From Krasilnikoviella flava (GTDB taxonomy: Bacteria; Actinomycetota; Actinomycetes; Actinomycetales; Cellulomonadaceae): 64,000 bases of DNA. Shown here piece after piece: positions 48,030 through 56,080 of the stretch. Under the pieces are notes generated by a model. That model was not told the origin of the DNA, ran no database searches, and saw nothing but the letters and a program-made list of their open reading frames with translations. The stretch is taken from the NCBI RefSeq assembly GCF_900167525.1, contig NZ_FUZQ01000001.1:1-64000 (forward strand), read 5' to 3'. Numbering within the stretch: position 1 is the first letter of the stretch; every line of letters starts with the position of its first letter. The translations under genes were made by a program, and so were the position numbers.

Positions 48030-49202
48030 GCCGTGCGCGAGCTCCAGCCGGTAGCCGCGCTTGACGACCGTCTTGATCAGGTCGCGCCGGCCCGCGGCCT
48101 CGCGCAGCCGGGCGACGGCGACCTCGACGGCGTGCGGGTCGCGGGAGTTGCCGGGCAGCACGTCGAGGACGCGGTCGCGCGGCACGACGTCACCGCCCGC
48201 CGAGGCGAGCAGCCGGAGCACCCCGACGCCCGTGGGCGACAGCGGCAGCACCTGCGAGTCGAGGACGGCGACGCGCGCCCGGATGACGAGCGGCCCTGCC
48301 ACGGTGGCGAGAGCGACGGACTCGAGGTGCTCGTAGTGGCCCACGATCGAGCGGACGAGCGCGCCGAGCCGACCTCGCTCGGGCTGCAGCGTCGGGATGC
48401 CGCGGGACTCCAGCGGGCGCGCGGTGACCGGGCCGACGGCGGCGGCCACCATCGACCCGTCGACGAAGCGGGCCACGACGGCGTCGCGCAGGCCCTGCGC
48501 CTCGACGGCGCGCAGCCACGCCTCGGCGCCGGGGGCGGACGTGAACGCGACGGCGTCGATCTCGCCCGCGGCGGCGGCGCGCACGGACGCCTCGACGGCC
48601 GCCGGGCCGGGCGGCGGGCCCCAGCGGTACACGACCAGCGCGGAGACCCGCGCACCCGCCTTCGCGAAGACGACGTCGAGCCCGTCGGCGCCCGCACCGT
48701 GGTGCTGGATGGCGACGTGCAGGCCGCTCACGCCCTCGCTGAGCAGCACCTCCGCGACCTCGGCCGACGTCTCCGACTCCGCGACCCAGTCCGCCTGGAG
48801 GCCCGCGGCCTGGATGGCCCCGCGCGCCTTCGGGCCGCGCGCGACGAGGCGGGCGCGGCCGAGCACGGCGAGCAGGTCGTCCGCGAGCCCGTGCGCGTCG
48901 GCGGCCTCGATCCATGCGCGGAAGCCGACGCCGGTGGTCGCGACGACGACGTCCGGCGGGTCGGCGACGAGGGCGCGCGTGGCGGCGATCAGGGCGTCGT
49001 CGTCCACGTGCGGGATCATGCTCAGCGCGGGCGCGTGCCGGACGGCGGCGCCGCGGCGCTCCAGCGCCGCGGCCAGCTCCCCCGAACGGCGGTCTGCCGT
49101 GACGAGCACCGTGCAGCCCGCCATCACCTGGCCCAGCGCCGGTCGGGGCGCGCGGTCGGCGGCGTCAGCCACCGCCCCGCCCTGCGGCTCCTCCTGCGTC
49201 AC
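48024..49202 (-). CDS. hemD: uroporphyrinogen-III synthase fused to a winged-helix DNA-binding domain
   Basis: A 392-aa two-domain protein. Residues about 30-270 are the HemD fold (LVTADRRSGELAAALERRG, VDAVAFTSAPGAEAWLRAV, AAVGPVTARPLESRGI). The C-terminal 100 residues are an OmpR/PhoB-type winged helix (LPLSPTGVGVLRLLASAGGD, DRVLDVLPGN, IKTVVKRGYRLELA). This architecture occurs beside actinobacterial nitrite reductase genes. The GTG at 49202 has GGAGG 6 nt upstream and overlaps cobA by 38 bp; a GTG at 49172 is the alternative. It may feed siroheme synthesis, regulate the cluster, or both. Confidence 0.87.
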   Translation of the reverse strand: MTQEEPQGGAVADAADRAPRPALGQVMAGCTVLVTADRRSGELAAALERRGAAVRHAPALSMIPHVDDDALIAATRALVADPPDVVVATTGVGFRAWIEAADAHGLADDLLAVLGRARLVARGPKARGAIQAAGLQADWVAESETSAEVAEVLLSEGVSGLHVAIQHHGAGADGLDVVFAKAGARVSALVVYRWGPPPGPAAVEASVRAAAAGEIDAVAFTSAPGAEAWLRAVEAQGLRDAVVARFVDGSMVAAAVGPVTARPLESRGIPTLQPERGRLGALVRSIVGHYEHLESVALATVAGPLVIRARVAVLDSQVLPLSPTGVGVLRLLASAGGDVVPRDRVLDVLPGNSRDPHAVEVAVARLREAAGRRDLIKTVVKRGYRLELAHGG

Positions 49203-49944
49203 GCGCGACCTCCAGCAGCGTCGAGTGGGCCACGTCGCCGATCACGACCACGGCCGGCGCACGGACCCCGACCTCCTCGGCACGCTTGGCGGCCAGGTCG
49301 AGGGCGACGCGCGTGACCCGCTGGTCGGGCAGCGAACCTCGTTCCACGATAGCGACGGGCGTGTCCGGGGCCGCGCCGGCGTCCAGCAGGCGGGCGACGA
49401 TGCCGGGCAGCGCCGCCACGCCCATGAGCACCACGAGCGTCGCCGCGCGGGAGGTCACGCAGGCGACGGAGACGTCGTCGAGCTGCGCCTCGCCGTCGCG
49501 GGTGTGACCGGTGACGACGTGGAACGCCGTCGTCGTGCCGCGGTGCGTGAGCGGCACGCCGGCCAGCGCGGGCGCGGCCAAGGCCGACGACACCCCGGGC
49601 ACCACCTCGACCGGCACTCCCGCCGCACGGCAGGCCGCGACCTCCTCGCCGCCGCGGCCGAACACGAACGGGTCGCCGCCCTTGAGCCGCACCACGTGCG
49701 CCCCGGCCAGGGCGCGCGCCACGATCAGCGCGTCGATCTCCTCCTGCGGCAGCGTGTGCCGCCCGGGCGTCTTGCCGACGTCGACGACCTCGGTGCGCGC
49801 GTCCAGCTCGTCGAGCACCTCGTGCGGCACCAGGCGGTCGGTGACGACGACGTCGGCCGTGGTCAGCGCGCGCCACGCGCGGTAGGTGAGCAGGTCGGCG
49901 GCGCCGGGACCGGCGCCGACGAGGGTGACCCGCCCGGTCGTCAT
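49165..49944 (-). CDS. cobA: uroporphyrinogen-III C-methyltransferase
   Basis: A 259-aa S-adenosylmethionine-dependent methyltransferase making precorrin-2, the precursor of siroheme. It starts with RVTLVGAGPGAADLLTYRA, then VGKTPGRHTLPQEEI, RLKGGDPFVFGRGGEE and PGVSSALAAPALAGVPLTHR. It has only the CobA domain, without the CysG dehydrogenase/chelatase part. It lies directly after nirD (ATGA overlap), supplying cofactor for NirB. Confidence 0.94.
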   Translation of the reverse strand: MTTGRVTLVGAGPGAADLLTYRAWRALTTADVVVTDRLVPHEVLDELDARTEVVDVGKTPGRHTLPQEEIDALIVARALAGAHVVRLKGGDPFVFGRGGEEVAACRAAGVPVEVVPGVSSALAAPALAGVPLTHRGTTTAFHVVTGHTRDGEAQLDDVSVACVTSRAATLVVLMGVAALPGIVARLLDAGAAPDTPVAIVERGSLPDQRVTRVALDLAAKRAEEVGVRAPAVVVIGDVAHSTLLEVARDAGGAAGRGGG

Positions 49945-50348
49945 CCGATCCCCACGTGCACGACGCCGCCGGTCACCACGACCGGGTACGACGCGAGGTC
50001 GGCCGCCAGGCCGACGCGCGGCTCCTTGCTCGCCGCGTCGAGGCAGCGGCCGGTGTGCAGCTCGAAGACCTGCTTGTACACCGGCGACGCCACGGTGGGC
50101 GTGCCCCCGCGGGTGCCGACGATCCCCCGCGACATGACGTTCGCGCCGGAGTACGGGTCGAGCTGCTGCACCGCGCACACGGTGCCGTCGAGGAGGCGGA
50201 ACAGCGCCACCTGCCGTTCCTCACCGTCAGAGCCGGTCACCAGGGCGGCGGCGCCGCGCTCGGGGGCCAGGGCGTCCAGCGGGCAGACGGCGGTCCAGCC
50301 GGGGCCGTCCACGACGGCGGTCTCGGACGTGGGGGTCAGGGCGGTCAT
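49941..50348 (-). CDS. nirD: nitrite reductase (NADH) small subunit NirD
   Basis: A 135-aa Rieske-fold small subunit. Segments are WTAVCPLDALAPERGAAALV, VALFRLLDGTVCAVQQLDPY, SRGIVGTRGGTPTVASPVYK and FELHTGRCLDAA. The usual Cys-His cluster ligands are absent, as in NirD proteins. It overlaps both nirB and cobA by 4 bp. Confidence 0.94.
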   Translation of the reverse strand: MTALTPTSETAVVDGPGWTAVCPLDALAPERGAAALVTGSDGEERQVALFRLLDGTVCAVQQLDPYSGANVMSRGIVGTRGGTPTVASPVYKQVFELHTGRCLDAASKEPRVGLAADLASYPVVVTGGVVHVGIG

Positions 50349-53035
50349 GCGCGCACCTCCAGGGTGGGGCCGGCGACGAGGACGGGGCTGGTGAGGGCGG
50401 AGACGAGCTCGGGGTCGGCGGTCCCGGACGCGACCTCGTCCGCGGTGGCCGGGCGCTTCTGGCCGCGCTCGGGCACGTACGCGAGCGCCGGGTCGGGCGT
50501 CGTGGGGGCGTTGACGAAGGAGCCGAAGCGGGCCAGCTTCGCCGGGTCCTCGAGGACGGCCTTCCACTCGTCCTCGTACCCCTCGACGTGCTGGGCCATC
50601 GCGGCGTCGAGGTCTGCGCCGATGCCGAGCGAGTCCTCGATCACGACCTCGCGGATCGCCTCCAGGCCGCCCTCGTACTCCTCCACCCAGGGGGCCGTGC
50701 GCTGCAGCCGGTCGGCAGTGCGGATGTACAGCATGAGGAAGCGGTCGATCGTGCGCAGCAGCTCCTCGGAGCTGAGGTTCTCCGCGAGCAGCTGCGCGTG
50801 CTTCGGCGTCTGGCCGCCGTTGCCGCCCACGTAGACGTTCCACCCCTTGTCGGTGGCGATGACCCCGACGTCCTTGCCGCGCGCCTCGGCGCACTCGCGG
50901 GCGCAGCCGGAGACGCCGAGCTTGAGCTTGTGCGGGGAACGCAGGCCGCGGTAACGCAGCTCGAGCTCGACGGCCATGCCCACGGAGTCCTGCACGCCGT
51001 AGCGGCACCAGGTGGACCCGACGCACGACTTCACGGTGCGCAGCGACTTGCCGTAGGCGTGCCCGGACTCGAATCCGGCGTCCACGAGCCGCCGCCAGAT
51101 CTCCGGGAGCTGCTCGACGCGGGCGCCGAACATGTCGATACGCTGGCCGCCGGTGATCTTCGTGTAGAGGCCGAAGTCCTTCGCGACCTGACCGACGACG
51201 ATCAGCCCCTCGGGGGTCACCTCGCCGCCCGGCATGCGCGGGACGACCGAGTACGTGCCGTCCTTCTGCATGTTGGCGAGCATGTGGTCGTTGGTGTCCT
51301 GCAGCGTGGCCTGCTCGCCCGCGAGGATGTGCCCGTTGCCGAGGCTGGCCAGGACCGACGCGACGGTGGGCTTGCAGATGTCGCAGCCGCGCCCGGCGTC
51401 GGTCGCGCCCTCGGGGACCCGGCCGAAGCGGGCGATGATCTCGCTGAACGTGTGCAGGTCGGCCACCCGCACGGCGTCGAAGAGCTGGGCGCGGGAGAGC
51501 TCGAAGTGCTCGCACAGGGCGGTACTCACCTCGACACCCGCCTTGGTCAGCTCGGCCTTGGTGAGCTTGGTGACCAGCGGCAGGCAGGCGCCGCACGTGG
51601 TGCCGGCGCGGGTGCACGCCTTGACCCCGGCGACGTCGGTGCAGTCGTGCTCGGTGACGGCGCCGCGGATCGTGCCCGCGGAGACGTTGTTGCAGGAGCA
51701 GACGTTCGCGTCGTCGGGCAGCTCGAGGGCCGGTGCGCCGCCCGTGCCCTCCGGCAGCAGGAACGCGGACGGGTCGCCCGGCAGCTCCGCGCCGAGCATC
51801 GGCCGCAGCGACGCGTAGGGCGTCGCGTCGCCGACGAAGACGCCGCCCAGCAGGGTGCGCGCGTCGTCGGCCATGACGAGCTTGCTGTAGATGCCCCGCA
51901 GCGGGTCGGCCCACACGATCTCGACCGACTTCTCGGTGCGGCCGTGCGCGTCGCCGAAGCTCGCGACGTCGACGCCCGAGAGCTTGAGCTTGGTGGCCGT
52001 GTCCGCGCCGGGGAAGGTGGCCCCGCCGCCGAGCAGCCGGTCGGCCACGACCTCCGCCATCGTGTTGCCCGGTGCGACCAGGCCGAGGCAGCGGCCCTCG
52101 ATGCACGCGACCTCGCCGATCGCCCACACGTGCTCGTCCGCGGTGCGGCAGGTCAGGTCGACGACGGCGCCGCCGCGCTCGCCGACCTCCAGGCCGGCCG
52201 CGCGGGCCAGCTCGTCGCGCGGCCGCACACCCGTGGCCATCACGACGACGTCCACGTCCAGCCGCCCGCCGTCGGCGAAGTCCATCCGCCCCACGTGCCC
52301 GGTGCGCCGGTGCGGGCGGATCGATTTCGTCGCGGTGTCGGTGCGGACGGAGATGCCCTTGTCGTTGATGAGCCGCTTGAGCGCGTGCCCGCCGCCCAGG
52401 TCGATCTGCACGTCCATGAGGTGCGTGCCGAACTGGATCACGGTGGCCTGCGCGCCGAGGGCCTTGAGCGCGCCCGCCGCCTCCAGGCCCAGCAGACCGC
52501 CGCCGACGACCGCACCGCGCACCGGCCGCTCGACGACGCCGCCCCGCGTCTCGACGTGGCCCGCCTCCCGCTTGGCCTCGACCCAGCCGCGCAGCGCCGC
52601 GACGTCGTCGATGGTGCGGTAGACGAAGACGCCGGGCAGGTCGTGGCCGTCGATGGGCGGCATGGCGGCGCTCGAGCCCGTGGCGAGCACGAGCTCGTCG
52701 TAGGCGTGCACCCGGCCGAGCCGGTCCGTGACGGTCCGCGCCTCGCGGTCGATCGCCTCGACCTTGCAGTCGCGGTGCAGGTCGACCAGCGGGTCGTCCC
52801 ACAGCGCCGGGTCGCCGAGCGTGAGCTCCTCGGCGTCCCGCACCTCGAAGTAGCGGGTGAGGCCCACGCGGTCGTACGGCTTGCGCGGCTCCTCGGCGAA
52901 GACGGTCACCCGCCAGTCGCCCGCGGCGTCGCGGGCCCGCAGGGCCTCGACGAACCGCTGGGCGACCATGCCGCCGCCGATGACGACGACGTGGCGTCGG
53001 TCGACGCTGCCTGAGGTGGAGGGCTCGCTGCTCAT
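50345..53035 (-). CDS. nirB: assimilatory nitrite reductase (NADH) large subunit NirB
   Basis: An 896-aa siroheme enzyme reducing nitrite to ammonia. The N-terminal FAD/NADH domain begins HVVVIGGGMVAQRFVEALRA. A BFD-like [2Fe-2S] segment (VCSCNNVSAG, CTRAGTTCGAC) lies near residues 445-490. The ferredoxin-like and siroheme/[4Fe-4S] domain contains CVGSTWCRYG and GVSGCARECAEARGKD, the Cys-x5-Cys..Cys-x3-Cys ligands (about 680-730). The ATG is 6 nt after TACCTT with no Shine-Dalgarno; a GlnR-type box lies 45 bp upstream. First gene of nirB-nirD-cobA-hemD. Confidence 0.96.
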   Translation of the reverse strand: MSSEPSTSGSVDRRHVVVIGGGMVAQRFVEALRARDAAGDWRVTVFAEEPRKPYDRVGLTRYFEVRDAEELTLGDPALWDDPLVDLHRDCKVEAIDREARTVTDRLGRVHAYDELVLATGSSAAMPPIDGHDLPGVFVYRTIDDVAALRGWVEAKREAGHVETRGGVVERPVRGAVVGGGLLGLEAAGALKALGAQATVIQFGTHLMDVQIDLGGGHALKRLINDKGISVRTDTATKSIRPHRRTGHVGRMDFADGGRLDVDVVVMATGVRPRDELARAAGLEVGERGGAVVDLTCRTADEHVWAIGEVACIEGRCLGLVAPGNTMAEVVADRLLGGGATFPGADTATKLKLSGVDVASFGDAHGRTEKSVEIVWADPLRGIYSKLVMADDARTLLGGVFVGDATPYASLRPMLGAELPGDPSAFLLPEGTGGAPALELPDDANVCSCNNVSAGTIRGAVTEHDCTDVAGVKACTRAGTTCGACLPLVTKLTKAELTKAGVEVSTALCEHFELSRAQLFDAVRVADLHTFSEIIARFGRVPEGATDAGRGCDICKPTVASVLASLGNGHILAGEQATLQDTNDHMLANMQKDGTYSVVPRMPGGEVTPEGLIVVGQVAKDFGLYTKITGGQRIDMFGARVEQLPEIWRRLVDAGFESGHAYGKSLRTVKSCVGSTWCRYGVQDSVGMAVELELRYRGLRSPHKLKLGVSGCARECAEARGKDVGVIATDKGWNVYVGGNGGQTPKHAQLLAENLSSEELLRTIDRFLMLYIRTADRLQRTAPWVEEYEGGLEAIREVVIEDSLGIGADLDAAMAQHVEGYEDEWKAVLEDPAKLARFGSFVNAPTTPDPALAYVPERGQKRPATADEVASGTADPELVSALTSPVLVAGPTLEVRA

Positions 53036-53079
53036 GTCCCGAAGGTAGGAAACCGCCGTGTCGCCGCCGTCAGGCCGCG

Positions 53080-53095
53080 GTTACCTCACGGGAAC
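53080..53095 (+). promoter_or_regulatory. GlnR-type box upstream of nirB
   Basis: GTTAC-CTCACG-GGAAC matches the actinobacterial GlnR consensus GTNAC-N6-GNAAC at all fixed positions. It lies 45-60 bp upstream of the nirB start, just upstream of the -35 region of the candidate leaderless promoter (-10 TACCTT at 53042-53047). This spacing suits activation under nitrogen limitation. Confidence 0.65.
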
Positions 53096-53137
53096 ATCTG
53101 CCTCACGCGCGAAACATGCCGCGCGAGAGGACCGCCT

Positions 53138-53608
53138 TCACCACCCCCGGACGACCTCCAGCGGGCCCTCGTCCGGCGTCGGGACCTCGAAGCCGTCGTG
53201 ATAGGACGTCGCGACCTCCGGGGCGAGGACGACGTCGTGCGGGTGCGCAGCCGTCCGGGCCGCGACCCGGGCGAGGGCCACCTCGCGGGGGGTCTCGACG
53301 TAGACCACCAGGGTGTTCGCGCCGTGGGCTCGGCCGAGCGCCCGGTACTCGTCGCGCGACGCCCGCGACCAGAAGGACGAGTCGACGACGACGTCGCGCC
53401 CGTCGGTCAGCAGCCCCTCGACCCGGGACCGCAGCGCGGTCGCCACGCGGCGGGCGGCGTCCTCGGGCAGCGGGTGGGCGGCGGCGTGCCCGGCCTCCCA
53501 GGCGAGCTCGTCGACGGACGCGAGCGCGCGGTCCGCGTCCGCGTACCGGCGGGCGTGGGTGGACTTGCCCGCCCCGGCGGGCCCGCACATGAGGACGAGA
53601 GTCGGCAC
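53138..53608 (-). CDS. AAA family ATPase / small kinase-like protein
   Basis: A 156-aa P-loop protein: TLVLMCGPAGAGKSTHARR with Walker A GPAGAGKS near residue 8, then VVVDSSFWSRASRDEYRALG (Walker B-like) and VVYVETPREVALARVAART, the pattern of zeta-toxin/polynucleotide kinase-like small kinases. The substrate is unknown. The GTG at 53608 is chosen because the fold begins at residue 2 and TAGCGT lies 7 nt upstream. A longer ATG start at 53635 would overlap the divergent gene. No antitoxin partner is adjacent. Confidence 0.75.
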   Translation of the reverse strand: MPTLVLMCGPAGAGKSTHARRYADADRALASVDELAWEAGHAAAHPLPEDAARRVATALRSRVEGLLTDGRDVVVDSSFWSRASRDEYRALGRAHGANTLVVYVETPREVALARVAARTAAHPHDVVLAPEVATSYHDGFEVPTPDEGPLEVVRGW

Positions 53609-53615
53609 CCGCGTG

Positions 53616-53625
53616 ACGCTACCCT
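53616..53625. promoter_or_regulatory. overlapping divergent -10 elements (bidirectional promoter)
   Basis: ACGCTACCCT holds TAGCGT on the minus strand (53616-53621) and TACCCT on the plus strand (53620-53625), sharing the central TA. Each is followed by 7-8 nt and then a start codon, GTG 53608 and ATG 53634. Only 25 bp separate the two genes. Confidence 0.5.
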
Positions 53626-53633
53626 CCGTGTCC

Positions 53634-54386
53634 ATGCCTGATTCCCGGCCTGATAGGCGGCCCGCCTCGCGCCTCGACCTGCGCACGACGACGAACCCGC
53701 TGGTCCGCTCGGCCGGCCGGTGGCTGGGCCGTGTCAACGGCCGGCACCCGTGGAACCACAACGACCGTTTCCACGGCTGGGTGGTGCGCCGGCTGCCGCG
53801 ACGGCGGCGGCGCGCGATGGACGTCGGGTGCGGCACCGGGGCCCTCGTCGACCGCCTGCGGCGCGCCGGCGCCACGGTGGTGGGGCTCGATGCCGACGCG
53901 ACGATGACCGCGGCCACCGCCGCCCGGTTCGCGGGCGACCCCGGCGTCACCGCACGGCAGGGCCGGTTCGAGGACGTCCCCGCCGACGGCTCGTTCGACG
54001 TCGTGACGATGGTCGCCTCGCTGCACCACATGGACCTGGAGCCCGCGCTGCGGCACGCCGCCGGCGTGCTGGCGCCCGGCGGCCGGTTGCTGGTGGTCGG
54101 CCTGGCGCGGATCGGCGCGCCGCGCGACCTGGCCGTCGACCTCGTCTCGTCGTTCGCCAACCCCGTCGTCGGCATGGTCAAGCACCCGCGCCCTGTCCGC
54201 GGCGTCGCCGACAGCGACCCGGCCGACGACGGCCCGCCCATGCCCGTGCGCAGCGCGCGCGAGACGTACGGCGAGGTCCGCGAGACCGCCCGCCGCGTGC
54301 TGCCGGGCGCACGGTTCCGGCGGCGGCTGTTCTTCCGCTACACGCTCGAGTGGACGCGCCCGGCCACCGCCCCGGTCGCGCAGTAG
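53634..54386 (+). CDS. class I SAM-dependent methyltransferase
   Basis: A 250-aa methyltransferase. The SAM-binding motif I is MDVGCGTGALVDRLRRAGA (about residue 63), followed by GLDADATM, FDVVTMVASLHHM (motif II/III region) and LAPGGRLLVVGLARI. The N-terminal 50 residues are basic. Substrate unknown. Its TAG stop lies at the edge of a palindromic element shared with the convergent gene. The start is probably leaderless. Confidence 0.82.
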   Translation: MPDSRPDRRPASRLDLRTTTNPLVRSAGRWLGRVNGRHPWNHNDRFHGWVVRRLPRRRRRAMDVGCGTGALVDRLRRAGATVVGLDADATMTAATAARFAGDPGVTARQGRFEDVPADGSFDVVTMVASLHHMDLEPALRHAAGVLAPGGRLLVVGLARIGAPRDLAVDLVSSFANPVVGMVKHPRPVRGVADSDPADDGPPMPVRSARETYGEVRETARRVLPGARFRRRLFFRYTLEWTRPATAPVAQ

Positions 54387-54442
54387 TGCCTCCGGTGCCG
54401 CGGTAGTGCCCCGCGGGCACGACTCCGGTACCGGAGGCACTA
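54384..54442. repeat. GGTAGTGCC palindromic element supplying stops of two convergent genes
   Basis: TAGTGCCTCCGGT (54384-54396) pairs perfectly with ACCGGAGGCACTA (54430-54442), and a second direct CGGTAGTGCC copy sits 20 bp after the first (54401-54410). The outermost TAG on each strand is the stop codon of the methyltransferase gene and of the reductase gene. It probably acts as a bidirectional terminator. Confidence 0.85.
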
Positions 54443-56080
54443 CCCGGAGGTGACGGCCTCCTTCCGCGCGACCCCCAGCCAGCCCACCAGCCCGCACACG
54501 GCCTCCGTACAGCTGCCGCAGCCGGTGGTGGCGCGGGTGGCGCGCGCGACGTCGTCCTTGGTCGACGCGCCGTCGGCGACGCACGCCGCGATGTCGTGCT
54601 TGGTGACGCCGTTGCAGCGGCAGACCGTGGCGTCGTCGGGCATGTGCTCGGGGCTGGACGCCGGCTCCGCCGTGGCCATCACCGGCGTGAGCAGCAGGAA
54701 CGCCGGGTCGGCGGGCACGGGTGTGCGACGGGTGTAGGCGGCGGTGAGGTCCGCGGCCACCCGCGGGTCGCCGACGCAGGTGGCGCCCACCAGGACGCCG
54801 TCGGCGACCACGACCTCGACGTACCGGCCCGCAACGGGGTCGCCGAGGCGCACGGCCCGCTCCCCCGGCGCCGGCGCGCGACCCGTGCCGCACCGGCCCA
54901 TCGCGACCACGCTCAAAGGCCCTGCCTTGACCTTGACGACGTCGGTCCCGCGGGTGTCCACGCCCGCGGCCGCGCCCGGCGCCCGCGAGGACAGCAGCGT
55001 GCCGAGGCGCACCGCCATCGACGGGCTCGCGCCGTCGCCCGGCAGGCGCAGGTGCTCGCGGGGGCCCTCCGGGCGCGGCGGCACCGGGCGGGGACGCGCC
55101 GCGAGCGCCACCAGGGCGTCGGCGAGGCGGCGCGCCTGGTCCCACCCCTCGGCGACGAGCCCGCGCGATCCCTCCGGCGGCTGGGCGCAGTCCCCCACCG
55201 CGAAGACGCGAGGGTCGCTGACGCTCGCCAGGTCGGGCCCGACCACCACGCCCCGCTCGACGGCGAGACCCGCCCGCCGCGCCAGCGCCGTCTCGGGGGC
55301 CGTGCCGCACGCGAGGACCACCAGGCCGGCGCCGAGGGTCTCCCCCGGCTCGGCTGTCGCGCCGTCGAGCCGCACCCCGACCGCCCGGCCCCCGACGACG
55401 AGCACCTCCTGCGGCCGCACCCCGGTGCGCACCGCCACGCCCGCCGCCTCCAGCCCCGCGCGCAGCACGGCGCCCGCCTCGTGGTCGAGCTGGCGGTCCA
55501 TGGGGGCCCCGGCGCCGTGCACGAGCGTCGTCGGCAGGCCGCGCCCGGCGAGCCCGAGGGCCACCTCCACGCCCAGCACCCCGCCGCCGACGACGACCGC
55601 GCGCGGCGCGTTCACCGTGGCCGCCACCACCTCGCGGGCGTCGTCGAGCGTGCGCAGCGCGTGCACGCCGGCGGGCAGGGCCCCGGGGTCGACGCCCAGG
55701 CCCGGCACGTCGGGCAGGCGCGCGACGGCGCCGGTGGCGAGCACCAGGTGGTCGTAGGGGTGCCGGGTGCCGTCGTCGGCGAGCACCACGCGGGCGTCCC
55801 GGTCCACGGCCGCCGCGGCCGTGCCGCGCAGCACCCGGGTGCGGCCGTCGTCGACCGTGGGCATGCCGATCGCCGCGACGTCCGTGCGCCCGGCGACGAC
55901 GTCGGAGAGCAGCACCCGGTTGTACGGCTCGTAGGGCTCGGCGCCCAGCACCGTGACGTCGAGCGCGCCGTCGGCGTCGCGACGGGACAGCTCGTCGGCC
56001 AGGCGCGCGCCGACCATCCCGTGCCCGACGACGACCACGCGGTGCGGCACCCTCAGCCCTTCGTGCGGTTCGTGGCTCAT
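54440..56080 (-). CDS. FAD-dependent oxidoreductase with BFD-like [2Fe-2S] domain (nitrate reductase electron-transfer subunit)
   Basis: A 546-aa protein resembling the front half of NirB. It begins RVVVVGHGMVGARLADELSR (FAD-binding), with an NADH-binding VVVGGGVLGVEVALGLAGRG (about residue 155) and FAVGDCAQ. A BFD-like [2Fe-2S] domain follows at the C-terminus (VCRCNGVTKHDI, TTGCGSCTEAVCGL). No siroheme domain is present. It is encoded right after the nitrate reductase catalytic gene (ATGA overlap), so it most likely passes electrons from NAD(P)H to that enzyme, like NasB/NasC. Confidence 0.87.
   Translation of the reverse strand: MSHEPHEGLRVPHRVVVVGHGMVGARLADELSRRDADGALDVTVLGAEPYEPYNRVLLSDVVAGRTDVAAIGMPTVDDGRTRVLRGTAAAAVDRDARVVLADDGTRHPYDHLVLATGAVARLPDVPGLGVDPGALPAGVHALRTLDDAREVVAATVNAPRAVVVGGGVLGVEVALGLAGRGLPTTLVHGAGAPMDRQLDHEAGAVLRAGLEAAGVAVRTGVRPQEVLVVGGRAVGVRLDGATAEPGETLGAGLVVLACGTAPETALARRAGLAVERGVVVGPDLASVSDPRVFAVGDCAQPPEGSRGLVAEGWDQARRLADALVALAARPRPVPPRPEGPREHLRLPGDGASPSMAVRLGTLLSSRAPGAAAGVDTRGTDVVKVKAGPLSVVAMGRCGTGRAPAPGERAVRLGDPVAGRYVEVVVADGVLVGATCVGDPRVAADLTAAYTRRTPVPADPAFLLLTPVMATAEPASSPEHMPDDATVCRCNGVTKHDIAACVADGASTKDDVARATRATTGCGSCTEAVCGLVGWLGVARKEAVTSG

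Noticed and set aside
53138-53608. Zeta-toxin of a toxin-antitoxin pair
   Set aside because: The P-loop pattern is similar but there is no antitoxin gene beside it; the neighbour is a divergent methyltransferase.
53609-53635. Longer N-terminus (ATG 53635) for the kinase-like protein
   Set aside because: It would overlap the divergent methyltransferase start and add residues before a P-loop that normally begins at once; the GTG at 53608 fits a -10 element and the fold.
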